Positions 1-8,213 are shown, numbered from the stretch's first letter. The stretch: DNA of 52,861 nt from Saprospiraceae bacterium (GCA_013360405.1 JABWBR010000037.1:1-52861), one strand, 5' to 3'. A program made the numbers and translations. Notes: a model not told the origin generated them from the letters alone.

Positions 1-21
1 TTTATTTTATTAAATTAATTA

Positions 22-182
22 TCAGCACATTAACTCATCAGCACATCAGCACATTAACCCATCAGCACATTAACCCATCAGCACATTAACCCATCAGCAT
101 CCCGACCTCCTTCCAGTCGGTACGGGACTCCCTACGGTCGCATCAGCAAATCAGCACATCAGCAAATTAGCAAATCAGCACA
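22..182. repeat. Octamer tandem array (CAGCACAT/TAACCCAT family)
   Basis: No gene lies in the first 185 bases. The stretch is built of 8-base units, CAGCACAT alternating with TAACCCAT or CAGCAAAT, and runs to three bases before the tsaE start codon. A GC-rich block at 101-140 interrupts it; this block contains the small inverted pairs CCGAC/GTCGG (102-106, 116-120) and CGACC/GGTCG (103-107, 136-140). The same unit family recurs at 23381-23466. No promoter box is visible, so tsaE transcription must start inside or upstream of the array. Confidence 0.85.
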
Positions 183-185
183 TTT

Positions 186-602
186 ATGTTGGAAATCAAC
201 ATTACAAACATATCAGACTGGGAAAATGCCGCCGCCCAACTCATCACCTGGGCCGGCGAACGCCGAAAATTTGCCTTCTACGGCGAAATAGGCGCAGGGA
301 AAACCACCTTTATACAGGCCATTTGCCGGTATCTGGGGGTGGGCGATTACGTGGCCAGTCCCACGTTTGCATTGGTGCACGAATACGCCGGTAGCGGCGC
401 CCAGCGCGTATATCACCTCGACCTGTACCGCCTGCGCAACATACAGGAAGCCCTGGATATCGGCATCGAAGAATATCTCGACGGCCCCGATTATTGCTTC
501 ATCGAATGGCCGGAACTCATCGAACCCTTGTTGCCTGAAGATATCGTGCGGGTAAAAATCGCCGCCGATTCAAATTCCCACCGAAAAGTTGTAATTTTGT
601 AA
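186..602 (+). CDS. tsaE: tRNA threonylcarbamoyladenosine biosynthesis ATPase TsaE
   Basis: TsaE is the cytoplasmic ATPase that works with TsaB, TsaC and TsaD to put the t6A modification on ANN-decoding tRNAs. The 138-residue product has the usual family length. It shows a Walker A motif GEIGAGKTT at residues 33-41, the family motif SPTF at 58-61, the HLDLYRL segment at 77-83 and the Walker-B-like IEWPE at 106-110. The ATG at 186 is the first in frame and leaves a normal N-terminus. It sits 37 bases before the alanine dehydrogenase gene on the same strand, a pairing I know from other Bacteroidota, so the two are probably co-transcribed. The upstream DNA is entirely tandem repeat. Confidence 0.95.
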   Translation: MLEINITNISDWENAAAQLITWAGERRKFAFYGEIGAGKTTFIQAICRYLGVGDYVASPTFALVHEYAGSGAQRVYHLDLYRLRNIQEALDIGIEEYLDGPDYCFIEWPELIEPLLPEDIVRVKIAADSNSHRKVVIL

Positions 603-639
603 GCCTGACGAAAGCCGGGAGCAAAAGCAATGAAGGGCT

Positions 640-1863
640 ATGAGTGAAAAGAAAATACCTATTCCCAAAGAATTTACGGAAGCCAGTCTGCAGCCGCAAT
701 CAGAGATGTTGCAGGTAGAAAATAGACAAGGCAAATTGTATATCGGTATTCCCCGCGAGGTTACCCTGCAGGAAAACCGCATAGCCCTTGTACCTGCCTC
801 GGTGGCTTTGCTTATCGCCCACGGCCACCGCATCGTGGTGGAGACCGGCGCCGGGGAGCGCTCCAGCTTTTCCGACCACGACTACTCCGAGGCCGGCGCC
901 GAGATAGCCTACAGCTCGGAGCAAGTTTACAAGGCCGATATGATCATCAAGGTGGCCCCGCCTACCCTCGAAGAGATCGAGTGGATGCACCCCAACCAGA
1001 TCCTGATCTCACCCCTGCAATTGCCTATCATCAACGCCGATTATATCAACAGGCTGCGCCAGAAACGCGTCATCGCCCTGGCGATGGAGTATATCAAAGA
1101 CGAGTCGGGCGCTTTCCCCATTGTGCGCATTATGAGCGAGATGGCCGGTATTAGCGCGATGCTGACGGCTGCCGAACTCATGACCAAAACAGGCGGCGGT
1201 AAGGGTATTTTGCTTGGCGCAATTTCGGGTGTGCCCAGCGCAAAGGTAGTGATCCTGGGCGCCGGCGTGGTAGCCGAATACGCTACACGCACCGCTCTCG
1301 GCTTCGGCGCGGAAGTGCGTATTTTTGATGATAATATTTATAAATTAAAACGCATACAAAGCCAGGTGGGTAGACCGCTTTACACGTCTTCGCTCAATCC
1401 CATCTATCTGGAACGAGAGCTACTCAATGCCGAGGTTGTCATCGGCGCCGTGCACTCCGAGTCGGGCCGCACACCGGTGATCGTTAGTGAAGAAATGGTG
1501 ACGAAAATGCGCCCCGGGGCTGTAATCATCGACGTGAGTATCGACCAGGGCGGCTGCTTTGCGACTTCCGAGGTCACTTCGCTGCACAAACCCACTTTCA
1601 TCAAACACGGGGTGATACACTATTGCGTGCCCAATATGGCTTCCAATATCTGCCGCACGGCTTCTATCGCTGTAAGCAATATCATGACGCCCCTGCTGTC
1701 GCGCGCCGCCGGCGCCGGCAGTATTGAGCATATGATGTTTTCTAATCCCGGCCTCCGCCATGGCGTCTATACCTACAAAGGCTGCCTGACGAATGAATAC
1801 CTGGGCCGGCGCTTCGCCATCAAATCCACCGACCTGGAGTTGTTGATTACGTCTAATCTTTGA
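640..1863 (+). CDS. ald: Alanine dehydrogenase (AlaDH/PNT family)
   Basis: This 407-residue protein belongs to the alanine dehydrogenase/transhydrogenase family, which interconverts L-alanine and pyruvate with NAD. The N-terminal substrate domain starts near residue 34 (IGIPRE) after a roughly 30-residue extension common in Bacteroidota members. K104 in MIIKVAPP matches the pyruvate-binding lysine. A Rossmann motif GAGVVAEYA lies near 207-215, with acidic D230/D231 after the second strand fitting NAD specificity, and RPGAVIIDVS at 291-300 holds the conserved aspartate. Where characterised enzymes have YLHLA with a catalytic histidine, this one reads SPLQL (Q127), so activity should not be taken for granted. 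It follows tsaE by 37 bases, and a TTAGGGC-type inverted array begins eight bases after its stop. Confidence 0.88.
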   Translation: MSEKKIPIPKEFTEASLQPQSEMLQVENRQGKLYIGIPREVTLQENRIALVPASVALLIAHGHRIVVETGAGERSSFSDHDYSEAGAEIAYSSEQVYKADMIIKVAPPTLEEIEWMHPNQILISPLQLPIINADYINRLRQKRVIALAMEYIKDESGAFPIVRIMSEMAGISAMLTAAELMTKTGGGKGILLGAISGVPSAKVVILGAGVVAEYATRTALGFGAEVRIFDDNIYKLKRIQSQVGRPLYTSSLNPIYLERELLNAEVVIGAVHSESGRTPVIVSEEMVTKMRPGAVIIDVSIDQGGCFATSEVTSLHKPTFIKHGVIHYCVPNMASNICRTASIAVSNIMTPLLSRAAGAGSIEHMMFSNPGLRHGVYTYKGCLTNEYLGRRFAIKSTDLELLITSNL

Positions 1864-1870
1864 TGGTAGT

Positions 1871-1964
1871 TAGCAGTTAGGGCTTAGGGCTTAGGGCTTA
1901 GGGCTCAGCGGTTAACTAATTGCTAAGCCCTAAACCCTAAACCCTAATACCTAACCCTAGGTAT
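1871..1964. repeat. Inverted heptamer array, TTAGGGC / CCCTAAA
   Basis: Four TTAGGGC units (about 1877-1905) face an inverted arm of CCCTAAA-type heptamers (about 1922-1960) across a short centre. The array starts just after the ald stop codon. Its right edge ends in the palindrome ATACCTA-N4-TAGGTAT at 1947-1964, which has a close copy upstream of feoA. A transcript could fold into a long imperfect hairpin, so it may end the tsaE-ald transcript. The unit resembles eukaryotic telomere repeats only by chance. Confidence 0.85.
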
Positions 1965-2009
1965 CCCCCTCCCTAATCTTAGCATTCCTCTTTCCCTCAC
2001 ATTTCGGTA

Positions 2010-2040
2010 TTGGCTGATTGGTGAGAAGCGCTTAGCTTTG
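2010..2040 (+). promoter_or_regulatory. Bacteroidota-type promoter for the imelysin operon
   Basis: A -33 TTG at 2010-2012 is followed after 20 bases by TAGCTTTG at 2033-2040, matching the Bacteroidota -7 consensus TAnnTTTG at the expected spacing. Transcription would start near 2046, leaving about 38 bases before the ATG at 2084. This is the best-formed promoter in the window. Confidence 0.6.
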
Positions 2041-2048
2041 TCTTTTGT

Positions 2049-2065
2049 TTAGAATTAATCTAATT
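2049..2065. promoter_or_regulatory. Candidate operator (TTAGA-N5-TCTAA) in the imelysin-operon leader
   Basis: TTAGAATTAATCTAA at 2049-2063 is an inverted pair TTAGA/TCTAA. It lies just after the predicted transcription start, where a repressor could block initiation. The 11-mer TTAATCTAATT inside it (2055-2065) also occurs upstream of feoA (48645-48655). That the two iron loci share a metal-responsive repressor is inference; the sequence is AT-rich, so chance is possible. Confidence 0.3.
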
Positions 2066-2083
2066 TAAATTAAAACAAAAAAG

Positions 2084-3178
2084 ATGAACCACCTACGCGC
2101 CTTATTTCTGCTGACTGCCATTTTGGTAGTCGTTTCCTCTTGTAAAAAAGATGAAAACGAATACCCTATACCCGATTCTTACAACTTCGAAAACGTGAGT
2201 TATAGCGGCCAATTACAGCGACTGGCCATGCTTACCGAGTTGAAGTCCTACCTGCAATCGGCCAATACGCCGGGTACTGTGCTCAATGCCGACCGCCTGC
2301 AGGCCATGTACGCCAACAATGCAGCCGAAGCCGGTTGGGCCGGTAGCTATGACGCGAGCAAGCAACTGCGCGACAAGACATTCGAACCGCAGCGCGCCCT
2401 TTTCGACCAATTGTTAGCTGCCATAGCCGCTGCAAGCGCATCGACGCAGCCCGCAGCGTCCGGACAAGCCGGGGTGGCCACCACCAGCGATGGCGCCAAA
2501 CGCTACCTGCTCAACGAAGGCGGCGTGGAACTGGCCCAGGTAATCGAAAAAGGACTGATGGGGGCCTGTTTTTACTACCAGTCTACCGCCGTCTACTTCG
2601 GCGCCGACAAAATGAATGTCGACAATGAAACCGTGACTCCCGGCGAAGGCACCGCCATGCAGCACTCCTGGGACGAAGCCTTCGGCTACCTCGGCGTGCC
2701 CATCGATTTTCCGCTGAATACCTCGGGGCTATACTTCTGGGGCAATTACGCCAACCAGCGCAATACCCTGCTGGGCTGCAACGATAAACTCATGGACGCC
2801 TTCCTGCGAGGCCGCGCCGCCATTAACAACAAAGACTACGACACCCGCGACAAAGCTATCGCCGAGATCAGGGAAAACTGGGAACTCGTGGCCGCCGCTA
2901 CCGCCATAAGCTATCTCAATACGGCTATTGCGCGTTTTGACGATACAGCCGCCCGCAATCATGCGCTTAGCGAGGCCGTAGCCTTCATTTACAGCCTGCA
3001 GTTTAATCCCGATAAGCGCATCGACAATACGCAAGTTGCCGGCCTGCTGGCCACCATCGGCGGCGACTCCGATTTTGTGCAAATAAATTTTTACCAGACA
3101 ACCGTCCTGGCCCTCCAGTCGGCCAAAAATACCCTGGCCGAAAGTTATGATTTGGAGCAAATGAAAGATGAATTGTGA
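2084..3178 (+). CDS. DUF4856 lipoprotein of the imelysin iron-uptake locus
   Basis: The 364-residue product is a lipoprotein: a hydrophobic N-terminus ends in a lipobox with C20 (VVVSSCKKDE). The rest matches my memory of DUF4856, found almost only beside imelysin and TonB-receptor genes in Bacteroidota. Its biochemical role is not known; a periplasmic or cell-surface part in metal capture is inferred from context. It opens a four-gene run: the imelysin gene follows after 21 bases, then the HTTM gene and the TonB receptor. The ATG lies 44 bases after a clear -7 promoter box. No frameshift or truncation is visible. Confidence 0.8.
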   Translation: MNHLRALFLLTAILVVVSSCKKDENEYPIPDSYNFENVSYSGQLQRLAMLTELKSYLQSANTPGTVLNADRLQAMYANNAAEAGWAGSYDASKQLRDKTFEPQRALFDQLLAAIAAASASTQPAASGQAGVATTSDGAKRYLLNEGGVELAQVIEKGLMGACFYYQSTAVYFGADKMNVDNETVTPGEGTAMQHSWDEAFGYLGVPIDFPLNTSGLYFWGNYANQRNTLLGCNDKLMDAFLRGRAAINNKDYDTRDKAIAEIRENWELVAAATAISYLNTAIARFDDTAARNHALSEAVAFIYSLQFNPDKRIDNTQVAGLLATIGGDSDFVQINFYQTTVLALQSAKNTLAESYDLEQMKDEL

Positions 3179-3199
3179 GTTATTTAAATACAAGCGACC

Positions 3200-4315
3200 A
3201 TGAATGCAATCAAAAGTCTATTTACAGCTCTAGCGCTAATTGTACTTATCGGTAGCGCCTGCAACGACAACAACCAATCGCCCTGTGTGAGCGAGCAGGA
3301 CCAGTCCGCCGTATTCCAAAACATAGCCGACAACCTGATCATACCCGGCTATGACGACCTGAATACCAGGCTGGCTACCCTCCAATCTGCGGCCCAGGCC
3401 TTCACTGGCGACCCCAGCACGCAGCAACTGGAGGCCCTGCGCAACGCCTGGAAAGCCGCTTACCTAAGCTGGCAGCGCGTAGCGCAATACGAATTCGGCC
3501 CGGCTGAAGAGCGGCAACTGCGCGCCTTCCTCAACGCCTTCCCGATCGAAACGGCGGCCGTGGAAACCCAGCTCAACTCGGGCAACTTTGTCTTCGACAA
3601 CGCGGAGACCTTCGACAAAGGCTTCCCCGCCCTCGACTACCTGCTCTACGGCACAGGCGCTACCGATGCCGACATCCTGGCGCGCTACAGCACCGATCCG
3701 CTGGCCGGCAACTACAAAGGCTACCTCACGGCCGTTGCCGCACAAATGCAGCAACTCGTCAGTGAAACCTTGCAGGCCTGGACCGGCGGCTTCCGCCAGA
3801 CCTTCATCGCCAACACGGGCACCGCGGCGGGCGCCTCGCTCAGCCTGCTCATCAACGCCCTCAACGAACACTACGAACTCATCAAACGCGACAAACTCGG
3901 CATCCCGGTAGGCGCCGTTACGCTCGGTTTTCCCAATCCCGACAAAGCGGAGGCCTTCTATGCCGGCATCTTCGCCGAGCTGGCCCTCGAAGCGCTGCGC
4001 GCCTCGGAATCGCTGTACCTGGGCCGGGCCGTCAACGGCGCCAACGGAGAAGGCCTCGACGACTACCTGCAGCAAGTAGCCGCCAAACAACAGGGCCAGG
4101 ACCTGCACCAACTGATCGTCGACCAGTTTGAAGCGGCTATCGAGGCCCTGGAGGCCGTCCCCGACCCCCTGTCAGAAACCATCGCCACCGACAAAGCCCT
4201 GGTAGAAGCGGCTTATGTGGAAGTCTCGGAACAAGTAAGGCTGCTCAAGACCAATCTGCCTTCGCAGACTTGCATTGCCATTACGTATATCGACAACCCC
4301 AGCGACTCCGACTAA
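3200..4315 (+). CDS. Imelysin-family lipoprotein (IrpA-like)
   Basis: This 371-residue protein has a lipoprotein signal with C21 (IGSAC) and an all-helical body typical of the imelysin family. Visible family features are the WQRVAQYEFGP region near residues 92-102 and FPALDYLLYG near 146-155, where family members carry the conserved (I/E)(E/D)xLLxG helix. Imelysins include iron-regulated IrpA of cyanobacteria and EfeO-related proteins and are tied to metal uptake; the peptidase activity once proposed is doubtful. Here it follows the DUF4856 gene by 21 bases and ends one base before the HTTM start codon, so translation is probably coupled. Metal specificity cannot be told from sequence; iron is the usual assumption. 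Confidence 0.87.
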   Translation: MNAIKSLFTALALIVLIGSACNDNNQSPCVSEQDQSAVFQNIADNLIIPGYDDLNTRLATLQSAAQAFTGDPSTQQLEALRNAWKAAYLSWQRVAQYEFGPAEERQLRAFLNAFPIETAAVETQLNSGNFVFDNAETFDKGFPALDYLLYGTGATDADILARYSTDPLAGNYKGYLTAVAAQMQQLVSETLQAWTGGFRQTFIANTGTAAGASLSLLINALNEHYELIKRDKLGIPVGAVTLGFPNPDKAEAFYAGIFAELALEALRASESLYLGRAVNGANGEGLDDYLQQVAAKQQGQDLHQLIVDQFEAAIEALEAVPDPLSETIATDKALVEAAYVEVSEQVRLLKTNLPSQTCIAITYIDNPSDSD

Positions 4316-4316
4316 G

Positions 4317-5654
4317 ATGAATCACCCGCTTGTACACCGGCTGCTTTACCGGCCACTGCCCATCGCGCCGCTCGTCACCTTCCGCATTCTTTTCGGCGGA
4401 TTGATGATGATCGGCGCGTTGCGCTTTATGCAAAAAGGCTGGGTAGAGCGCCTGTACGGCGAACCGGTTTTTTTCTTTAAATATTACGGTTTTGAATGGG
4501 TGGAAACCCTGGATGTACCGGGCATGTACGCCGTATATAGCCTCATCGCGCTAAGTGCAGCGGGCATCATGCTGGGGTTTGCCTACCGTTGGAGCGTGCT
4601 GCTGTTTTTTCTGAGCTTCAGCTATGCGGAGCTGACCGACGCTACCAATTACCTCAACCACTACTACCTGGTCATCCTGCTGGCTTTTCTGCTTTTCTTT
4701 ATACCCGCCAACCGGCGTTTTTCTATAGATACCCGCCTGCGGCCTTCCCTGGCGCTTACCCATGTGCCGGCCTGGACCATCCACCTCCTGCAATTCCAGG
4801 TCGGCATAGTCTATTTTTTTGCCGGCTTCGCCAAATTGAATCCCGACTGGCTGTTCAAGGCCATGCCCCTGGCGGTGTGGCTCCCCGAAAAAGCCGGCAT
4901 TCCCGTCATTGGTCCCTTGCTGGCATTGCCCGCGGCCGCATTCGCATTCAGCTGGTTCGGCGCCATCTACGACCTGACCATACCTTTTTGGTTATTTATA
5001 AAAAAAACTAGACCATGGGCCTACGGCGCAGTCGTAGTATTCCACGTACTCACCAAAATGCTGTTCAATATCGGCCTGTTTCCCTTCATCATGATCTTCA
5101 ACACCCTGATCTTTTTCCCTGCAAGCACCCACCACCGCTGGCTAAAATATCTCGGCTACCACCCCGGCGAACCCTGTATAAAAGAACCGACAACCGACAA
5201 CCGACAACCGACAACAACCCCTATCCTCCTTGCCCTTCACATAGTCATCCAAGTGTTAATCCCCCTGCGTTTCCTCTGCTACCCCGGCAACGTACTGTGG
5301 ACCGAAGAAGGCTATCGCTTCGCCTGGCGGGTTATGCTGGTAGAAAAAAACGGGTATGCCACCTTTTTCGTAAGCGATGCGGCTACGGGGCGGCGCACCG
5401 AAGTCATCAACAGCCGGTTTTTGACGCCTTTTCAGGAAAAACAGATGGCCATACAGCCCGATTTTATACTACAATACGCCCATTTTCTGGCCCGGCATTA
5501 CCGGGAGCGCGAAGGATTTCAGCAGCCGGTGGTGACGGTAGATAGCTACGTGGCCCTCAATGGCCGCCCCAGCGAGCGGTTTATTGACCCCGGCATTAAC
5601 CTGGCGGATGTGCTTGATGGGTTGGGGACGAAGAAGTGGGTGCTCAGGTACTGA
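4317..5654 (+). CDS. HTTM-domain membrane protein (vitamin K-dependent carboxylase-like)
   Basis: The 445-residue product is a multi-pass membrane protein with the HTTM (horizontally transferred transmembrane) domain related to vitamin K-dependent gamma-carboxylase. The sequence shows several hydrophobic helices, the NYLNHYYLV segment near residues 115-123 and YFFAGFAKLNPDWL near 165-178, both typical of the family, followed by a soluble C-terminal part. I chose ATG 4317 because it lies one base after the imelysin stop (TAAGATG); an upstream in-frame start at 4275 would lie inside the imelysin gene. Members next to imelysin and TonB-receptor genes are common in Bacteroidota, but their reaction there is unknown. 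Odd feature: a 33-base ACCGACA heptamer array lies in frame at about residues 290-300, in a loop between membrane helices. Confidence 0.85.
   Translation: MNHPLVHRLLYRPLPIAPLVTFRILFGGLMMIGALRFMQKGWVERLYGEPVFFFKYYGFEWVETLDVPGMYAVYSLIALSAAGIMLGFAYRWSVLLFFLSFSYAELTDATNYLNHYYLVILLAFLLFFIPANRRFSIDTRLRPSLALTHVPAWTIHLLQFQVGIVYFFAGFAKLNPDWLFKAMPLAVWLPEKAGIPVIGPLLALPAAAFAFSWFGAIYDLTIPFWLFIKKTRPWAYGAVVVFHVLTKMLFNIGLFPFIMIFNTLIFFPASTHHRWLKYLGYHPGEPCIKEPTTDNRQPTTTPILLALHIVIQVLIPLRFLCYPGNVLWTEEGYRFAWRVMLVEKNGYATFFVSDAATGRRTEVINSRFLTPFQEKQMAIQPDFILQYAHFLARHYREREGFQQPVVTVDSYVALNGRPSERFIDPGINLADVLDGLGTKKWVLRY
5185..5217. repeat. In-frame ACCGACA heptamer array inside the HTTM gene
   Basis: Four ACCGACA-type heptamers lie within the HTTM coding region and are translated as a short Thr/Asp/Asn/Arg/Gln/Pro-rich stretch. 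The 33-base length keeps the frame. The same heptamer occurs in the intergenic element at 15706-15738 and at the edges of the element at 48788-48914, so this looks like the intergenic family inside a gene, at a loop that tolerates insertions. Confidence 0.8.
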
Positions 5655-5669
5655 AATGACATTGATTTA

Positions 5670-5755
5670 TTAACCACAGAGTTTCACAGAGTACACACGG
5701 AGTTCCACCGAGCTAGATTCTGACTCTGTGAAACTCTGTGAAACTCTGTGGTTAA
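5670..5755. terminator. Long hairpin of CTCTGTGAAA units between HTTM and TonB receptor
   Basis: Two perfect 23-base inverted arms (5670-5692 and 5733-5755) are built of the decamer ACTCTGTGAA and its complement, with a third unit overlapping. The right arm is followed by a run of A. It starts 16 bases after the HTTM stop and ends 25 bases before the receptor ATG. It may partly terminate the upstream transcript or shield its 3' end, lowering receptor expression relative to the first three genes. Confidence 0.7.
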
Positions 5756-5780
5756 AAAAAAACGTACAATCACCAAGAAT

Positions 5781-8213
5781 ATGAAACATATAGTCGGCTT
5801 ACCGTTACTTTTATTAGTATTAGCAAACGCTCAAGCCCAATCTCCTCTTATAGGCCGTATCACCGACGCCGTAACCGGCGCCCCCCTGGTAGAAGCCTTC
5901 CTCCATTTCGAGGAAGCCGGCCGCACCATCACCACCGATGGCGAAGGGCGCTTTGAAGTAATCGGATTGGCGGCAGGCGCCCACACCGTATCCCTTTTCG
6001 CCGAAGGCTACGCCACCCGGCAGGAAATAATAAAAGTCCCCGATACCATTTCAAGCTACTATTTTACCCTGCAATCCCTCGAATACGACATGCGGGTAGT
6101 AGAAGTAGCGGCGGTCAGCAACAGCGGCGGCTGGCGGCGCTTGCGCAACGTAGAAGGCATGGCCATTTACGCCGCCAAGAAAAACGAAGTCATCGAGTTA
6201 TCGGGCGTCATGGGCAACCTGGCCGCCAACAACGCCCGGGAGATCTACAAAAGCATCGCAGGGCTCAACATCTGGGAAAGCGACGGCGCCGGACTGCAAC
6301 TGGCCATCGGTGCGCGGGGGCTCGACCCCAACCGCACCTCCAGCTTCAACACCCGCCAAAACGGCTACGACATCAGCGCCGACGCCCTGGGTTACCCTGA
6401 AAGCTATTACACCCCACCCACGCAGGCTCTCGAGCGCATAGAAATCGTACGCGGCGCGGCCTCCCTGCAATACGGCCCTCAGTTTGGGGGATTGCTCAAC
6501 TTCGTCATGAAAAAAGGCCCCCGAGATAAAAAAATCGCCTACAGCACCGACAATACCTACGGCGCCTTCGGCTTTTTGAGCAGCACTCACAGTCTGGGCG
6601 GCACCGTGGGCAAACTCAACTACTACACCTTCTACCAATACCGGCAGGCCGAAGGCTGGCGCGCCAACAGCGAATTTGGGCAGCACACCGGCTTTGCCAA
6701 TTTAGATTTTACTATAAATGAAAAACTAAACCTGGGACTGGAAGTCACCGCCATGCACTACCTGGCCCAACAACCTGGCGGCCTCACCGATTTTGAATTC
6801 GAAGCCGATCCGCGCCTGTCCAAACGCGCCCGCAACTGGTTTGCCGTCGATTGGAAACTGGCGGCCCTGACCCTCAACTACCGCTTTTCGGACGCCACCA
6901 AACTCAACATTCGCAACTTCGCCCTCATGGCCGGCCGCGACGCCCTGGGAGAACTGGGTCCCATCAACCGGCCCGACCCCCTGCGCGAGCGCGACCTCGT
7001 GGCGGGCCGCTATCGCAATTTCGGCTCTGAGGCTCGTATCATCCACCGCTACGACCTGGGCGGGTTTACTTCCACGCTGCTCACCGGACTGCGTTATTAC
7101 CAGGGTTTTACCCACAACCGCCAGGGTAATGCCGACAACAGCGCCGAACCCCGCTTTGAATTCCTCAACCCCCTCGACCTCGAAAAATCGGAATACCGCT
7201 TTCCCAGTCGCAACCTGGCCTTTTTTGCAGAAAACCTGTTCAACCTGAGCAATCGCTGGAGCCTCACGCCCGGCTTGCGCATAGAATACATCCGCACCGC
7301 CGCCGAAGGTTATTTCAAGCAGCGCATCTTTTCGGGCAACCAGCTCATCTTCGAACGGCGCTACGACGACACCCGCCTGCAGGAGCGCGGCTTCATCTTG
7401 CTGGGGTTGGGAACCGGTTACCGCACCGGCGCACAAACCGAATTATACGCCAACATATCGCAGAACTACCGGGCCATCAACTTTAGCGATCTCGCCGTAG
7501 TGAACCCCAACCTGCTCGTCGACTCCCTGATGAAAGACGAGCGGGGTTACAACGCCGACCTGGGCTGGCGCGGCAATTTCATGGACGACCGCATCCGCTT
7601 CGACGTCAGTGCTTTCTACCTCCTCTACCGCGGCCGCATCGGGCTGGGCGAAAAAGAAGTCACCACCTACTTCTCCGACTCCATCCCGCTCACCAGCACC
7701 GTGGCCTATCGCACCAACATCGGCGATGCGCGCATAGTAGGACTGGAAGCCTACGCCGAAGCCAACGTCTGGCGCCTGCTCGACAATCGTGCCGAGGCGC
7801 CCTCGCTGGTCGTCTTCCTCAACGGCAGTGTGTTACAGGGCCGCTACCTTTCGGGGCTGCCATCTGCTGTGGGCAAAGAAGTAGAACTCATCCCACCGCT
7901 AAATCTCAAAACGGGGGTATCCTTTCAGTACAAAGGCTGGCGGGCCGGTTTCCAGTACTCCTACACCCATCGCCACTACAGCGACGCCACCAATGCCGTC
8001 TTCGTAGCCGACGCCACCCGTGGCATCATTCCGTCGTACGGCGTTGCCGACCTCTCGGCGGCTTATACCTGGAAAAAATACATCCTCAGTACCGGCATCA
8101 ATAACCTCATGGATGCCGTCTATTTCACGCGGCGGGCCACGGCGTACCCGGGGCCGGGCATCATTCCGGCGGAAGGGAGGCGGTGGTATGTGGGGGTGAG
8201 GGTGATGTTTTGA
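5781..8213 (+). CDS. TonB-dependent outer-membrane receptor with carboxypeptidase-like N-domain
   Basis: From ATG 5781 the product has 810 residues: a signal peptide ending ANAQAQ near residue 20, a carboxypeptidase-regulatory-like domain (about 22-90, SPLIGRITDA onward), a plug domain (about 130-250, including the segment ERIEIVRGAASLQYGPQFGG) and a long beta-barrel ending in a C-terminal phenylalanine, as outer-membrane proteins do. A GTG at 5748 is in frame but lies in the repeat arm before the signal peptide, so I rejected it. The overall look is FecA-like. With imelysin, DUF4856 and HTTM upstream it is the likely outer-membrane gate for a chelated metal, probably iron; the ligand cannot be told from sequence. 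Its stop codon TGA is the first triplet of a TGATGTT heptamer array. Confidence 0.92.
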   Translation: MKHIVGLPLLLLVLANAQAQSPLIGRITDAVTGAPLVEAFLHFEEAGRTITTDGEGRFEVIGLAAGAHTVSLFAEGYATRQEIIKVPDTISSYYFTLQSLEYDMRVVEVAAVSNSGGWRRLRNVEGMAIYAAKKNEVIELSGVMGNLAANNAREIYKSIAGLNIWESDGAGLQLAIGARGLDPNRTSSFNTRQNGYDISADALGYPESYYTPPTQALERIEIVRGAASLQYGPQFGGLLNFVMKKGPRDKKIAYSTDNTYGAFGFLSSTHSLGGTVGKLNYYTFYQYRQAEGWRANSEFGQHTGFANLDFTINEKLNLGLEVTAMHYLAQQPGGLTDFEFEADPRLSKRARNWFAVDWKLAALTLNYRFSDATKLNIRNFALMAGRDALGELGPINRPDPLRERDLVAGRYRNFGSEARIIHRYDLGGFTSTLLTGLRYYQGFTHNRQGNADNSAEPRFEFLNPLDLEKSEYRFPSRNLAFFAENLFNLSNRWSLTPGLRIEYIRTAAEGYFKQRIFSGNQLIFERRYDDTRLQERGFILLGLGTGYRTGAQTELYANISQNYRAINFSDLAVVNPNLLVDSLMKDERGYNADLGWRGNFMDDRIRFDVSAFYLLYRGRIGLGEKEVTTYFSDSIPLTSTVAYRTNIGDARIVGLEAYAEANVWRLLDNRAEAPSLVVFLNGSVLQGRYLSGLPSAVGKEVELIPPLNLKTGVSFQYKGWRAGFQYSYTHRHYSDATNAVFVADATRGIIPSYGVADLSAAYTWKKYILSTGINNLMDAVYFTRRATAYPGPGIIPAEGRRWYVGVRVMF

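Noticed and set aside
1-182. CRISPR array
   Set aside because: Units are 8 bases long with no spacers of constant length and no cas genes; the same holds for every other tandem array in the window.
1877-1959. Telomere-like TTAGGG sequence
   Set aside because: The unit is TTAGGGC, only four copies long, inverted, internal to a chromosome-like gene region and similar in layout to arrays of other sequence.
3464-4111. 215-codon minus-strand frame in the imelysin gene
   Set aside because: Shadow of the imelysin gene, without recognisable motif or promoter.
5748-5780. GTG start for the TonB receptor
   Set aside because: The extra residues are encoded by the hairpin arm and precede a complete signal peptide that starts at ATG 5781.
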